A stretch of DNA of 39,700 nucleotides, taken from Chloroflexota bacterium (GTDB taxonomy: Bacteria; Chloroflexota; UBA6077; SHYK01). Below the pieces are notes generated by a model that worked only from the letters and a program-made list of their open reading frames with translations, ran no database searches and was not told the DNA's origin. The stretch lies in NCBI GenBank assembly GCA_035652535.1, contig DASRDP010000122.1, positions 1-39,700 of the forward strand. Direction: 5' to 3'. This document shows, piece after piece, positions 24,894 through 34,287 of the stretch. The position numbers and the translations under genes are program-made. The stretch's first letter is position 1. Every line of letters starts with the position of its first letter.

Positions 24894-26123
24894 TCAGCTC
24901 GTCACCGTTACTGACCCCCGCATTCCGGGGTGAACCGTGCAGTGATATCCAAAGATGCCCGCGGACGTGAAGGTGAACGACCCGGATTGTCCCGCGGGCA
25001 GCCGTCCGGTGTCCCACAAGCCTGCGTCGCTCGTTGCGGTGTGGACTGAAGGCCCGTTATTCGTCCAAACCATCGTGTCACCGACGTGCACGTCGGTGCT
25101 GGGCGGCCGAAACGCAAAATCCACAATGATCACGGCCGCTCGGGTAGGCGATGGCGCCCCGGTGACCGGCGTGGCCGGCCCCTGGGCGACTGGTGGCTGG
25201 GAGCCACTGGGCGTCTCAGCGCACACAGTGCCCGATCCATTCGAGGTCCCTGCGGCGTTCACGGCGGAAACCTTGAAGCAGTAGCCAACGCCGGGAGTGA
25301 GCCCGCCGAGGACGAGGGACGTCGCGTTTCGTGGGGATGTAACGACCGTGGGCGGGCCCGACAGGTCTCGCCTCGTGTAGGAGATCCGGAACCCATCCTC
25401 GTTATCGGAATTGTCGGTCCAGCTCAGGCCAATCGAGCCGCGGCCCTCCGGAACCGCGACCAGATCTGATGGCGCGAATGGCACGGCCGAAGCAGGCTCT
25501 CCCGCATGACTGTTGACCCAAAGATTGGCGACAACCGTGAGCGGCATGCCGGATGGAAACGCTTTCCCCGATACGATGAGAACGCTGGCCCCACTCTCGG
25601 TCGCGACGGGCTGCGTTCGTCCGGACACCGAGCAGACTTCATTCACCGGCAAGAGGGCATCGAGCAAGGGAAACGTGGCCGACGTCGAACGCGGATTGCC
25701 TGTGCCCGGTTGCGCGCTGGAGACCTGTACCAACGACCCGGGCTGAAATCCCTGCGCCGTCCACGTGAACTGCTGGTCCGTGGATACTGTCGTCTGGGAC
25801 GGCGTCAGCGTCGCCGAGGTGCACGACGCGGGCGTGGCGTCGTCGGCCCCGGGTATCGATGGCGTGGCGTTCAGATCGGGGCTTGCCTCAGTGGCCGTTG
25901 CGGCGGATGGAGCCCGAATCGTGGCGGCCGCGAGGAGGGTCACGCAGGCACCCATCCAGCATGCGCGGATGAGCGCCCGCGCGCAGCCCCGAAGGCGTCG
26001 AACGGGACACGCGCTGTCGCCGGTGCTCGACTGGACGATGGCACTCGTCCCAGCGATGGGGCTTCTCGGGGGAGCCCCGCCGCGGACGAATCGACTGTCC
26101 GGTCGCGGTTGCGCCACTTTCAT
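24894..26123 (-). CDS. Secreted fibronectin type III plus cupredoxin protein
   Basis: About 409 residues. After a long basic N-terminus comes a hydrophobic export segment (GACVTLLAAAT, about 57-70), then an unassigned beta-rich region with four cysteines. A fibronectin type III domain follows (about 225-315; GLSWTDNSDNEDGFRISY and LTPGVGYCFKVSAVNAAG), then a C-terminal cupredoxin domain with His in SVHTATSD and the C-x2-H-x2-M set in YHCTVHPGMRG. ATG 26123 overlaps the TGA of the upstream cupredoxin gene as ATGA, which argues for translational coupling; an internal Met just before the hydrophobic segment is a possible alternative start. It is probably an extracellular copper or electron-transfer protein, with the FN3 domain for attachment. 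Confidence 0.82.
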   Translation of the reverse strand: MKVAQPRPDSRFVRGGAPPRSPIAGTSAIVQSSTGDSACPVRRLRGCARALIRACWMGACVTLLAAATIRAPSAATATEASPDLNATPSIPGADDATPASCTSATLTPSQTTVSTDQQFTWTAQGFQPGSLVQVSSAQPGTGNPRSTSATFPLLDALLPVNEVCSVSGRTQPVATESGASVLIVSGKAFPSGMPLTVVANLWVNSHAGEPASAVPFAPSDLVAVPEGRGSIGLSWTDNSDNEDGFRISYTRRDLSGPPTVVTSPRNATSLVLGGLTPGVGYCFKVSAVNAAGTSNGSGTVCAETPSGSQPPVAQGPATPVTGAPSPTRAAVIIVDFAFRPPSTDVHVGDTMVWTNNGPSVHTATSDAGLWDTGRLPAGQSGSFTFTSAGIFGYHCTVHPGMRGSVTVTS

Positions 26124-27088
26124 GCGCCGAGGTTTGAGAACCCCGGGACCCCGCAAAGTATCGGTGGATTCGCCGAGGCCCCGGCGGCGCTGAGGCTCAC
26201 GAGCACATAGCACGTAGGCACGCCCAACGTGCTATCCGTCGTGGTCGTCTGGAACGATGAGAGCGATATCGTTCGAACCGGCGCGCCGTTGAGCGGGATT
26301 GCTGCCAGGAAGAATTGGGCCGCGTTGCTGGGTGGCACCCAGCGAAGGGTCGCCGTGCTCGACTGATTGAGCTGGATGCTGAAATTGGTCGCCGCACCGG
26401 CGCCGGCGGCGGTGTTCGGCAGGACGCACAGCAGGTCTGACTGTCCGAGGAGCCCGCTGGCGCCGAGTGGGAGCACGGCGTAGCAGTATGCGGGATCGGT
26501 CAACGGCGATGTATCGCTGAACGACACGGCCGACGCAGGAAGGGGGCCCGACGACGGGAGGATGGTCAGCCCGCTGGTGAGGGAAAGCTTGCCCACGATG
26601 TACCCAGCCTGTAGGGTTCCACCGATCCAGCTCATGTCGATAGACCCAAGCCCCAACGTGAACCCGCGCCCGCCGACCGATCCGGACGGTCCTGCGGTTG
26701 GTGTTGGCGTGGACGGCACGGAGGTCGTAGGGGTTGCCGCTTCCAGGACCGTGATTGTGCCCACCATGCCGAAGCCGCTATGGAAGGTGCAGTGGTAAGA
26801 GAACACGCCCGGGTTCATGAACGTGAACGAGAAGACTCCGCCCGGGTTCAGGACGGGCGAGGACCACACGCCCGTGTCGCTCGTGCTCGTGTGTTGAATT
26901 CCTGTGGGGTTCGTCCAGGTTACGGTGTCACCCACGTTGACGGTCAGCGACGACGGGCTGAAGAAGTAGTTATCGGTGCTGACGGACGTTGTGGCCGCGT
27001 TCGCAACGTTCGCGCGCCAAGCGAGCCCCACGCCGATCACTCCGGCTGCCACCATGCTTCCGAGTCCGGCGATCATCCAACGCGACAC
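26120..27088 (-). CDS. Secreted cupredoxin-domain protein
   Basis: 322 residues. An N-terminal hydrophobic segment (MIAGLGSMVAAGVIGVGLAW) serves as signal peptide or anchor. A cupredoxin domain follows (about 35-120) with His in GIQHTSTSD and the C-x2-H-x4-M set in YHCTFHSGFGMVG, so type 1 copper binding is likely. A Pro/Thr/Ser-rich linker leads to a C-terminal beta-rich region of about 180 residues that I do not recognise; its CYVLVSLSAAGASANPP ending resembles a fibronectin-like strand pair. Start GTG 27088 has GAGGAGGG just upstream. It overlaps the next gene by four bases (ATGA), so the two form an operon. Confidence 0.82.
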   Translation of the reverse strand: MSRWMIAGLGSMVAAGVIGVGLAWRANVANAATTSVSTDNYFFSPSSLTVNVGDTVTWTNPTGIQHTSTSDTGVWSSPVLNPGGVFSFTFMNPGVFSYHCTFHSGFGMVGTITVLEAATPTTSVPSTPTPTAGPSGSVGGRGFTLGLGSIDMSWIGGTLQAGYIVGKLSLTSGLTILPSSGPLPASAVSFSDTSPLTDPAYCYAVLPLGASGLLGQSDLLCVLPNTAAGAGAATNFSIQLNQSSTATLRWVPPSNAAQFFLAAIPLNGAPVRTISLSSFQTTTTDSTLGVPTCYVLVSLSAAGASANPPILCGVPGFSNLGA

Positions 27089-27460
27089 AGTTCCCTCCTC
27101 GGCCGTTGTTGCACAACCCCGCTGGCTCGATACGGGTGACCCCATCTAGGCACGCGATGTGTTGCACCCGACTGGCCATCGCTGCGCATCCAGGATCCGT
27201 GCGCGAAGGGGGCCCGCTCGCAGCGCCCGAACGCGGGGTGCTACGCCTCGTTACCGAACAAGACGTTGGCCCCGCCTTTCCGGATCACCCGCCGCTGCGC
27301 GTCCTACACAGCGCCGGTGGCCGAGAGCATTACCGACGCCCACAAATGTAATCGTGGAACCCGGGGCGTCGGGCGACCCGCGAGCCCTTTAGGGCGAACG
27401 GGGGCGCGTAATGGCGGGACATGAGGACGCGACACGCTGTCGGTGGAGAACGCCGTTACC
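27089..27460. other. Gene-free stretch between SBP and cupredoxin operon
   Basis: About 370 bases without a convincing frame. It must hold the promoter of the cupredoxin operon on the minus strand. GCCCT-TT-AGGGC at 27384-27395 is a small palindrome downstream of the SBP gene; it has no T tract. Confidence 0.35.
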
Positions 27461-29212
27461 CTACTCGGCCGCTCGCGTCCACTCCGCGAAGCGATAGCCG
27501 CTCCTCACCCCGACCACGTCCGCGTTGACGCCCTTGAGCAGGAAGATCGGGGCGAACTCCCAGTACAGTGGCATGAGCGCGACGTCCCCCATCTGCTCGC
27601 GGAGGAGCTGGCGATGCAGGGCGATCCGCTCGCTCGGATCGATCGCGGCCTGCAGCCCTTCCAGGATCGCATCGACTTTCGGGTTGCTGTACCCGCTCTT
27701 GTTCCCGCCGGTCCACCGATTTGCGTCCGATGCGATGATCTTGGAATACGTCCGCTCGGTGTACCACCGCTCGGGGGTCAGGTTCCCGGTCAGCGACAGG
27801 CCCGGCACCGTGGCCTCGTACTGGCGGTCGCCGATGCGCGCCGAGGGGATGGTGTCGATCTGGACGCGCACCCCGATCTCCTGCCAGTTGTCCCGGATGA
27901 TGTTCGCCTCGCGTTCCTTGCCCGCGCTGGCCCCCTGGGCGAGGGCCAGGCGCAGGACGAGGTCGAATGGCTCACCCGTCTGGCTATGGACGAGCACCCC
28001 ATCCGGGCCTGGTACCCAGCCCACTTCCTCCAGAAGCTGCCGGGCTCGAGCCGGATCGTATGGGAACTGGGGGATGGCGGACTCAACATCCTTCCGAAGC
28101 GCGTGATCCGGTGGGATCCAGCTATCCGCGATCGGCGCAATGCCTTGCGTCAACACCTCGGCGATCGTTTTCCGGTCCACTGCCGTGTACAGGGCCTGGC
28201 GGACTGTGCTGTTCGTCGTGCCGAAGAGGTGCGGCCTGGCGTACTCCGTGCGGTGCTGCGGGTCCATCAGACGAAACCGCCCGGTCGGGTCCGCGCGGGC
28301 CACGTTTCCGCTGCCCTGCCAGCGCCGCTGGATCTCGAATAGGGTGTCAATGTCCACGCTGGGCGGCAGCACCACGTCCACCTCGCCCGATAGGATATTC
28401 GCCAGCATGGTGTTGGGATCTGGGATGAACTTCAGGATCACGCGGTCGAGGGGCGGCCGACCGGCGAAATAGTCCGTGAACCGCGCGAACTCCATCGACG
28501 ATCCGGAATCCCACCGCGTCAACCGGTAGGGGCCGAGCCCGACGAACTCGGTGGTGAAGTACCGGCTGTTGACGAACGCCTCTTTATCGCCGTGGTAGGC
28601 GTCCTCCAGGAGATGCTGTGGCATCGGCAGGACTTCATCGCCGGTATTGGCGCTCGCATACGTTTGCGCCCAATGCACGACGAAGGTGCGTGGGTCCGGA
28701 GCGGTGGCGGACTCCATGAGCGGGACGCCGAGCCCTCGCTTGTTCACGATCTCTGGATCCTTGTAGACCCCGAACGAGAACAGCAGATCCGCGCTGGTGA
28801 AGGCGGCGCCATCCTGCCATCGGATGTCGGGGTGGATGGTCCACGTGACGTCCATCGACCCATCAGGATTCACGCGCCATCGCCGGTTGTCGACCGACGG
28901 CAGCTCGGTCGCGAGCCGCGGCAGGATCGCGTCGTGCTCGTCGACCACCGTGAGCGCGTTGTGGGCGATCATGAGCGCGTTTCCCGCCCCGCGGATCCCG
29001 CTGGTGGGCGTGAAGGAACCGAAATCGGTCGGCTCATCCCGGACCGCGATGGTCAGGGTGCGCGATCCACCTGGCGCCGGCTGGTCCCCGCCCGGCGCGG
29101 GCGCGCTGCCCGCCGAGGATGGCGAGGCGGGACGACATGCCCCTGCCAGGATGGTGAGAGCGGCGAGCACGCAGAGGGGGACTGACCGCGCGGCGGCGGA
29201 TCGCGTCGTCAT
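27461..29212 (-). CDS. ABC transporter substrate-binding lipoprotein, family 5
   Basis: 583 residues. A signal peptide ends in the lipobox LAGAC. SBP_bac_5 marks are NPDGSMDVTWTIHPDIRWQDG, FVGLGPYRLTRWDSG and PDPNTMLANILSGEVDV; the C-terminus ends FAEWTRAAE. Start ATG 29212 follows GGGGGTGA. It lies 23 bases after the Rieske gene on the same strand, so the two are very probably cotranscribed. This is the mirror of the pair at 4722-7599, where the SBP comes first. The bound substrate is unknown; by association it may be the oxygenase substrate. Confidence 0.92.
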   Translation of the reverse strand: MTTRSAAARSVPLCVLAALTILAGACRPASPSSAGSAPAPGGDQPAPGGSRTLTIAVRDEPTDFGSFTPTSGIRGAGNALMIAHNALTVVDEHDAILPRLATELPSVDNRRWRVNPDGSMDVTWTIHPDIRWQDGAAFTSADLLFSFGVYKDPEIVNKRGLGVPLMESATAPDPRTFVVHWAQTYASANTGDEVLPMPQHLLEDAYHGDKEAFVNSRYFTTEFVGLGPYRLTRWDSGSSMEFARFTDYFAGRPPLDRVILKFIPDPNTMLANILSGEVDVVLPPSVDIDTLFEIQRRWQGSGNVARADPTGRFRLMDPQHRTEYARPHLFGTTNSTVRQALYTAVDRKTIAEVLTQGIAPIADSWIPPDHALRKDVESAIPQFPYDPARARQLLEEVGWVPGPDGVLVHSQTGEPFDLVLRLALAQGASAGKEREANIIRDNWQEIGVRVQIDTIPSARIGDRQYEATVPGLSLTGNLTPERWYTERTYSKIIASDANRWTGGNKSGYSNPKVDAILEGLQAAIDPSERIALHRQLLREQMGDVALMPLYWEFAPIFLLKGVNADVVGVRSGYRFAEWTRAAE

Positions 29213-29235
29213 CGGGTCACCCCCACCGTCCCCGA

Positions 29236-30564
29236 TCAGACCCGCCCGGCCACGGCGCCGGCGCCGACCATGGCCATGCGCTCCTCTACTGAGAGGTTGA
29301 AGAGGCGCATCCCCTCCTCCCAGGTCAGCCCGTGCTTGTCGTCCGAAGTGATCCGGATAAGCTCATCGGTCTCCTGGCCGCGGGTCACCCCGATGGGGTC
29401 CAGGCCCTGGCGCACGCGCTCGACCTGCTCACGCCAGACCTCGCGGTTCAGGAGGAGCCCCCGGTCGCTGGTAGCCAGTCGCCATTTCTCCCAGTCGGGG
29501 AGGAAGTGCCGCTCCTCCGGACCCTGGGTCTGCTGGGCGACCTCGTCTTCCCAGAGGTTGCCCTGCCGCCACGGATGGCCGAGGTTCCACCACGCGCCGA
29601 CCTGCTGGGCCCAGTCGAGGGGAAGATTCTCGACGTGACCGATATTGAACCGCTGGTTCTGCGCCGCCAACGCCTCGGGCGGCGGGTTGCCGTTCGGGTC
29701 CAGAGGGAAGAAGTCGACCGTGAACCAACGCGTGCGGTAGTCGTCCACCGGCACGGCCCACTTCATGGAGCGGGCGTCGGTGAAATTGCAGCGCTGGGTG
29801 GGCCAGACCGTATGCGTCTCGTGGTACCAGTACCGGCCGGGCGTCTTGGTGCTCTTTACCATGACCATACGGGTCCCCCAGGGAGTGCGCTCGAACTTGA
29901 GGGGCGTCGCGGGCTCCCCGTCGCGGCCGTGATGCATCGTCACGGGCCGTGGGCCGCCACGGTACCAACCGTGCGCGATCTCGCCATGCCAGGGATCGAG
30001 GTTGTTGTCGTGCATGGCCTGGAAAACATTGCACTGCTCGATGTAGCCGCCATTGCCCACGACCCGCACCCCATGTTCCGCGAAGAGCTGATGGTAGCGC
30101 GGGAAATTGGGCTGCTTATCCGGTGGGCCCATGTACGCGAAGATGAGCCCCGCCACCTCGACACACGGGTAGGCGGTCTGACGGACGGTGAGCTTGAAAC
30201 TGCTATCCGGTGGCTCGGCCGGGGTCTCCAGGCAGTGGCCCTCGGTATCGTAGAGCCAACCGTGGTACAGGCAGCGGATGCCCTCGGCCTCGACGCACCC
30301 GTAGGACAGGGACGTGCCCCGGTGCGAGCAGTGCTCGGCCAGTAACCCCGGCTTGCCGTGCCCATCGCGAAAGAGGACCAGGTGCTCGCCCAGCACCGTG
30401 AGCTTCAATGGGTTGTTGGCGCCCCGGTAGACGTTGCCGCCGCCTCCGCCGCCGAGGTTTGCGGAGCATTCGACGGGCAGCCAGTACCGGCGGAAGACTT
30501 CGCCGGACGGGGTGCCCGGTCCGACGCGGACCAGATCCTCTTCGTCGCGGTTGTTGAACGGCAT
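29236..30564 (-). CDS. Rieske non-heme iron oxygenase, alpha subunit
   Basis: 442 residues. The Rieske cluster ligands are C79-S-H81 and C98-L-Y-H101. The mononuclear iron site is D190-x2-H193-x4-H198 in NNLDPWHGEIAH. The N-terminus VGPGTPSGEVFRRYWLPVE places it in the same phthalate/vanillate-type branch as the enzyme at 4722. It is longer, with a run of six glycines at 38-43 in the first strand region and an extended C-terminal part. Start ATG 30564 has GAGGAGG just upstream. It is divergent from the two-domain VOC gene at 30694 and followed by an SBP gene. No electron-transfer partner is encoded nearby. Confidence 0.92.
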   Translation of the reverse strand: MPFNNRDEEDLVRVGPGTPSGEVFRRYWLPVECSANLGGGGGGNVYRGANNPLKLTVLGEHLVLFRDGHGKPGLLAEHCSHRGTSLSYGCVEAEGIRCLYHGWLYDTEGHCLETPAEPPDSSFKLTVRQTAYPCVEVAGLIFAYMGPPDKQPNFPRYHQLFAEHGVRVVGNGGYIEQCNVFQAMHDNNLDPWHGEIAHGWYRGGPRPVTMHHGRDGEPATPLKFERTPWGTRMVMVKSTKTPGRYWYHETHTVWPTQRCNFTDARSMKWAVPVDDYRTRWFTVDFFPLDPNGNPPPEALAAQNQRFNIGHVENLPLDWAQQVGAWWNLGHPWRQGNLWEDEVAQQTQGPEERHFLPDWEKWRLATSDRGLLLNREVWREQVERVRQGLDPIGVTRGQETDELIRITSDDKHGLTWEEGMRLFNLSVEERMAMVGAGAVAGRV

Positions 30565-30693
30565 GCGATCCTCCTCGGGGCAGTGAGCGGTGTGGGTGAT
30601 GCCGGTATCATGCGCAGCGGCACGTCCGGTGATCCCGGACGGGGAGTTGCGTGATTATATTGACTTCGATGGCTTGATGATGGAGGGGAAGCG

Positions 30694-31533
30694 ATGCCTG
30701 CACGGATCAAGCACGTGGCGATTGTGAGCAGCGAGGTGAGCCGGCTCGGCGAGTTCTACGCGGCGCTGTTCGGGATGACCTATCACAACCAAGGCGGCGC
30801 GGCGCACCTGTCCGACGGCTACATCGGGATGAACGTGAATGGCCGATCGCCGGGGCGCCAGGCCGGGTTCGACCACTTCGGAATCGAGGTGGACGACATC
30901 GAGGAGATTCGTGCGAAAGTGCGGGACGATTACCCGGACATCGAGCTGCTCCAGCGGCCGAGCAGCCGCAGCTTCGCTGGGGTCAGCATGCACGACCCGG
31001 CCGGAAACGTGTTTGACCTGTCACCGGTCAGCAAGGAGAACCGCAAGGGCGTCTACCTGGATTTGGCGGACGACCGTCGGAACCCACGCCACATCTCACA
31101 TCTGTTCCTCCGAACGATCAATGCGCCGGTCGTTGCCCGGTTCTACCAGGACGTGTTCGGGTTCCGCGTGGGGGCGAAGGACGCCGGCGATCCCAATGTG
31201 TACCTCACCGACGGTACGGTGACGCTGGTGATCGCCCCGTGGCGGATCAGCAGCTACGCGGGCACCGGCATCGAACGGCCGGCCCTCGACCATCTGGGAT
31301 TCGAGGTCGAGAGCGTCGAAGCCTTCGAGTCAGACACCCGACGCTTGACGGAAATGAATCCGGCAATTGCGCCCAGACCGACGAAGGCGGGCGCCGAGGG
31401 CGAGGCGCGGATGAAGCTGTTGGCGACCTGCCGCTTCGGCGAGTCCCGCCTGTCCGACCCGGACGGGGTGCTGCTGGACATCAGCGCCGCCCGCCAAGTG
31501 GCTGCTCCGACGAGCTCCCCTTCGGCGCCGTGA
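30694..31533 (+). CDS. Two-domain VOC (extradiol dioxygenase-like) protein
   Basis: 279 residues with two vicinal-oxygen-chelate domains. The first (about 3-115) has IKHVAIV, GFDHFGIEV and DPAGNVFDLS; the second (about 130-265) has ISHLFLR, ALDHLGFEV and DPDGVLLDIS. In each the His-His pair is in place, while the third ligand position shows Asp where Glu is usual. Two-domain VOC proteins of this size include extradiol ring-cleaving dioxygenases and 4-hydroxyphenylpyruvate dioxygenase relatives. Divergent placement from a Rieske oxygenase fits ring cleavage after hydroxylation, but this is inference. Start ATG 30694 follows GGAGGGGAAG. Confidence 0.87.
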   Translation: MPARIKHVAIVSSEVSRLGEFYAALFGMTYHNQGGAAHLSDGYIGMNVNGRSPGRQAGFDHFGIEVDDIEEIRAKVRDDYPDIELLQRPSSRSFAGVSMHDPAGNVFDLSPVSKENRKGVYLDLADDRRNPRHISHLFLRTINAPVVARFYQDVFGFRVGAKDAGDPNVYLTDGTVTLVIAPWRISSYAGTGIERPALDHLGFEVESVEAFESDTRRLTEMNPAIAPRPTKAGAEGEARMKLLATCRFGESRLSDPDGVLLDISAARQVAAPTSSPSAP

Positions 31534-31608
31534 GCGACAGCGGAGGATCCCGGCCAGCGGCTTAGCGTCGGGACAGCCTACGCAGCTCTCCGCGGGCTGG
31601 CGATCCAT

Positions 31609-33348
31609 CTACGTGAGGTCCCATTCCTGGGCGTTCCAGCTCAGGGTACCGTCCCGCTGGGTGGGCGGGTGGTAATTCCGTAGCCGATTGCTGACTGCCG
31701 CTGGCTCGGCGACGAAGAAGATGCCGATGGTGACGAGCTGATCGGTCTGGATATGCACCATCTCGCCCAGGATGTTCAGCCGCTCTTGCTTGGGGATGGT
31801 GACGAAGTACTTGGCGATCAACGTGTCCAGGTCTGGATTGCTGTAGCGCGAGCGGTTGTTGCCCCTGAACCCGTTCTTGGGAAGGGGAATCGACGAGCTC
31901 TCGAATCGGGTCGGCACGCTGGGTGACACGGTGAAGTCGAAGCCCGAGAACGTGGCCCGCAGCTCCCGGTCCTTGGATGCCTGCCGCGGAACGATCACCG
32001 GGTCGACGCCGACGCCGACCTTCTGCCAGTAGTCGCGGATGGCCAGGACCAGCTTCTGGCGGAGATCGTCGATCGTGGTCTGAATCTCGACTGAGAGCTC
32101 CTGCTGGCTACCGTCGCGGACGGAGCCGTCGGAGCCTCTCGTGTAGCCGAGGGTGTCGAGGAGTTGAAGGGCGGAGCGCGGGTCGAAGCCATATCTGACG
32201 ATGCTCTGCTCCACCGCCCGGTACTCGGATGTGCCGGGCGGATAGGGGCTGTCCGCGACAGGGCCGCCGCCGCCGAACGTTTGGGAGAGCTGCCGCCGGT
32301 CCATGGCCATGGTCACCGCGCGACGGAAGCGTACGTCGGCGACCGCGGCCGGGACGGGATTGATGAATTGGGGGAATAGGGTAGGCAGGGCGGAAAATGA
32401 GCGCTCCACTCGGCCTTCTTGCCACTCGCTGGTGAGCTGCTGGCCCTGCTCGAACGAGAGACCGGCGCGGAGCGTGAGGTCCACCGCGCCGGCCAGGATA
32501 TTCGCCACGGTGACGCTGGCGTCGTCGATGAACTTCACGTCGATTTCGTCGATCTTCGGGCGGCCGAGGACGTAAAGGTCGTTCGCGATGAGGATGAGGT
32601 GGCTGTCCGGCACCCAGGCTGAGAGCTTGAACGGTCCCGCGCCCACGAAGTCCCGATTCCAGTAGGACAGGTCGAGAAACGTATCGTGGTCTCCGGCGTA
32701 GGCCTGGCCGAGGAGGTGCTGGGGCATCGGCATGATCGTTGTCGAGTCCGTGTTGGTGAACAATCGGTCCGCGTCGATGAACGGCTTGCTCCAGGTCACC
32801 ACCAGGGTCCGGGGATCCGGCGCGTCCAGCGCTTCGATCGCGTCGAAGGCGGGATCGGACACGATGGCGAGGCTCTTGTCCCGGGCGACGGCGGCGGTGA
32901 AGATCAAATCGGCGGCGGTCAGGGGAGATCCGTCTTGCCAGGCCGCGTTCTGCCGCAGGTTCCAGGTCGTCTCCATTCGGCCGTCCGGCAGCACCTTCCA
33001 GAGGCCGTTCTCCGTCGTAGGGACCGCTTCCGCCAGGCGTGGCTGGAGCTCGCCCGTGTTGTCCACGGCAGCCAGGCCGTTGTTGACGAGCTGCTCGATC
33101 TCGGAGAGGCCCTTGGTCTGGCCGGCGCCGGCGGAATCGATGGCTACGCTCAGCACCTTGGGCGTGCCGCGAATCACGGCGGTGACCTTCTTCGGCGTAG
33201 CGGCTGGCTGGGCCGCCGCCGGCGCGGTCGCGCGCGCCGGCGGGCCGCTCTGGCAGCCGGCCGCCACCAGGAAAAGCACGAGGAGCGGGCCGCATGCTCG
33301 AACGCGGCTGGGGACAAACGAGCAAAGCAAGCGCCAGCGAGGTGACAC
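31609..33348 (-). CDS. ABC transporter substrate-binding lipoprotein, family 5
   Basis: About 579 residues. A signal peptide ends in the lipobox VAAGC. SBP_bac_5 marks are LPDGRMETTWNLRQNAAWQDG, FVGAGPFKLSAWVPD, a VANILAGAVDLTL stretch, and a C-terminal WNAQEWDLT. I favour GTG 33348 because GGAGG lies eight bases before it; an ATG at 33363 in the same frame has no clear site, and the frame is open to 33405. It is convergent with the two-domain VOC gene. This is the fourth intact family-5 SBP in the window. Confidence 0.9.
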   Translation of the reverse strand: MSPRWRLLCSFVPSRVRACGPLLVLFLVAAGCQSGPPARATAPAAAQPAATPKKVTAVIRGTPKVLSVAIDSAGAGQTKGLSEIEQLVNNGLAAVDNTGELQPRLAEAVPTTENGLWKVLPDGRMETTWNLRQNAAWQDGSPLTAADLIFTAAVARDKSLAIVSDPAFDAIEALDAPDPRTLVVTWSKPFIDADRLFTNTDSTTIMPMPQHLLGQAYAGDHDTFLDLSYWNRDFVGAGPFKLSAWVPDSHLILIANDLYVLGRPKIDEIDVKFIDDASVTVANILAGAVDLTLRAGLSFEQGQQLTSEWQEGRVERSFSALPTLFPQFINPVPAAVADVRFRRAVTMAMDRRQLSQTFGGGGPVADSPYPPGTSEYRAVEQSIVRYGFDPRSALQLLDTLGYTRGSDGSVRDGSQQELSVEIQTTIDDLRQKLVLAIRDYWQKVGVGVDPVIVPRQASKDRELRATFSGFDFTVSPSVPTRFESSSIPLPKNGFRGNNRSRYSNPDLDTLIAKYFVTIPKQERLNILGEMVHIQTDQLVTIGIFFVAEPAAVSNRLRNYHPPTQRDGTLSWNAQEWDLT

Positions 33349-33554
33349 CCTTCGGCCCTCCATTCTGTCTCGTGCGAATGTGGGCCGAGTATGGTCCGAC
33401 GTCATCCAAGGGTCAAGATCGCGTGCCGTTCAGGCGGAACGGGGATCGACGACTACCGCTGGCTGCCCATAATCGGACCGGGGATGTCCATCTTGCGGAC
33501 GCATCTCGCTGTCGGGTGGCCTACGCACAGGGCGGCTGGCGGCGCGAAACCTCG

Positions 33555-34160
33555 TTAGCCCACGCGGCAGGCGACCCCGCGCACCTGTGGACGAACCGGA
33601 TATGGACCGAAGGCGTAGCGCTGGAGGCCCTCGACGACGAAGCCTGCGCGCTCGATTGCCGTTACCGTGTCCCGATTGGGGCAACAGCCGTCGTTCATGG
33701 CCCGCCAGACCGGCGTCACGAAATCTTGCACGTGGGCCCACCGGGGATCGGAACTGCGTACGTGCTCCATGAATCGCATCCGTCCACCCGGCTTGAGTAC
33801 GCGCCGTATCTCGGCGAGGCTCCTGGCCGGCGAGGGTACCGTGCAGAAGACGAGCGTGGCGACCGCTTCGTCGAAGGTCTCGTCGCGAAAGGGCAATGAC
33901 TCACCGGCGCCAACCAGGAGGTGCACGCGAGCTGGCGAGGCGTCGGCACGAGAGCGCGCGCGATCCAGCATGGCGATGTCCGGATCGATGGCGATGACGT
34001 GGGAGCCCGGCTGGTAAAACCGAAGGTTGAGACCCGTCCCGACGCCGAGTTCGAGTACCCGACCGGAGGCGATGGAAACGACTTCCCGGCGCATCAGGTC
34101 AAGCTTCGCGCCGGCCGGTCGCATAAGCAGATCGTACAGGGCTGCTTTGAGCTTCCCCAC
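33555..34160 (-). CDS. Class I SAM-dependent methyltransferase (UbiE-like)
   Basis: About 201 residues, a compact Methyltransf_11-type enzyme. VLELGVGTGLN at 35-45 is motif I, VIAIDPDIAMLDRA the second-strand acidic region, LPFRDETFDEAVATLVFCTV motif II, and LKPGGRM motif III. The closest look is to small phosphatidylethanolamine or UbiE/Coq5-like methyltransferases; the substrate is unknown. GTG 34160 is chosen because GGGGAG lies upstream and homology starts there; the frame is open 54 codons further with low-complexity Arg-rich sequence. Confidence 0.87.
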   Translation of the reverse strand: MGKLKAALYDLLMRPAGAKLDLMRREVVSIASGRVLELGVGTGLNLRFYQPGSHVIAIDPDIAMLDRARSRADASPARVHLLVGAGESLPFRDETFDEAVATLVFCTVPSPARSLAEIRRVLKPGGRMRFMEHVRSSDPRWAHVQDFVTPVWRAMNDGCCPNRDTVTAIERAGFVVEGLQRYAFGPYPVRPQVRGVACRVG

Positions 34161-34287
34161 GGTCGACGCTCCCCTCAGGCGGCGCTCTTCGGTACCAGGG
34201 CGTGGATCAGTTGGTCGCGGCCAACGTGCCCGACGACGATGTGCCCGACGACGACGGGTCTGCCGAAGATGAGCATGGTGATCAAGT

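Noticed and set aside
32108-33409. Second minus-strand frame of 433 codons overlapping the SBP at 31609
   Set aside because: Arg/Pro-rich shadow of the true frame, which has the lipobox and SBP motifs.
34175-34276. 33-codon minus-strand frame just before the methyltransferase gene, with a duplicated GTGCCCGACGACGA unit
   Set aside because: It has no ribosome binding site and no family resemblance. The 15-bp tandem repeat at 34226-34255 makes it look protein-like; too short to support.
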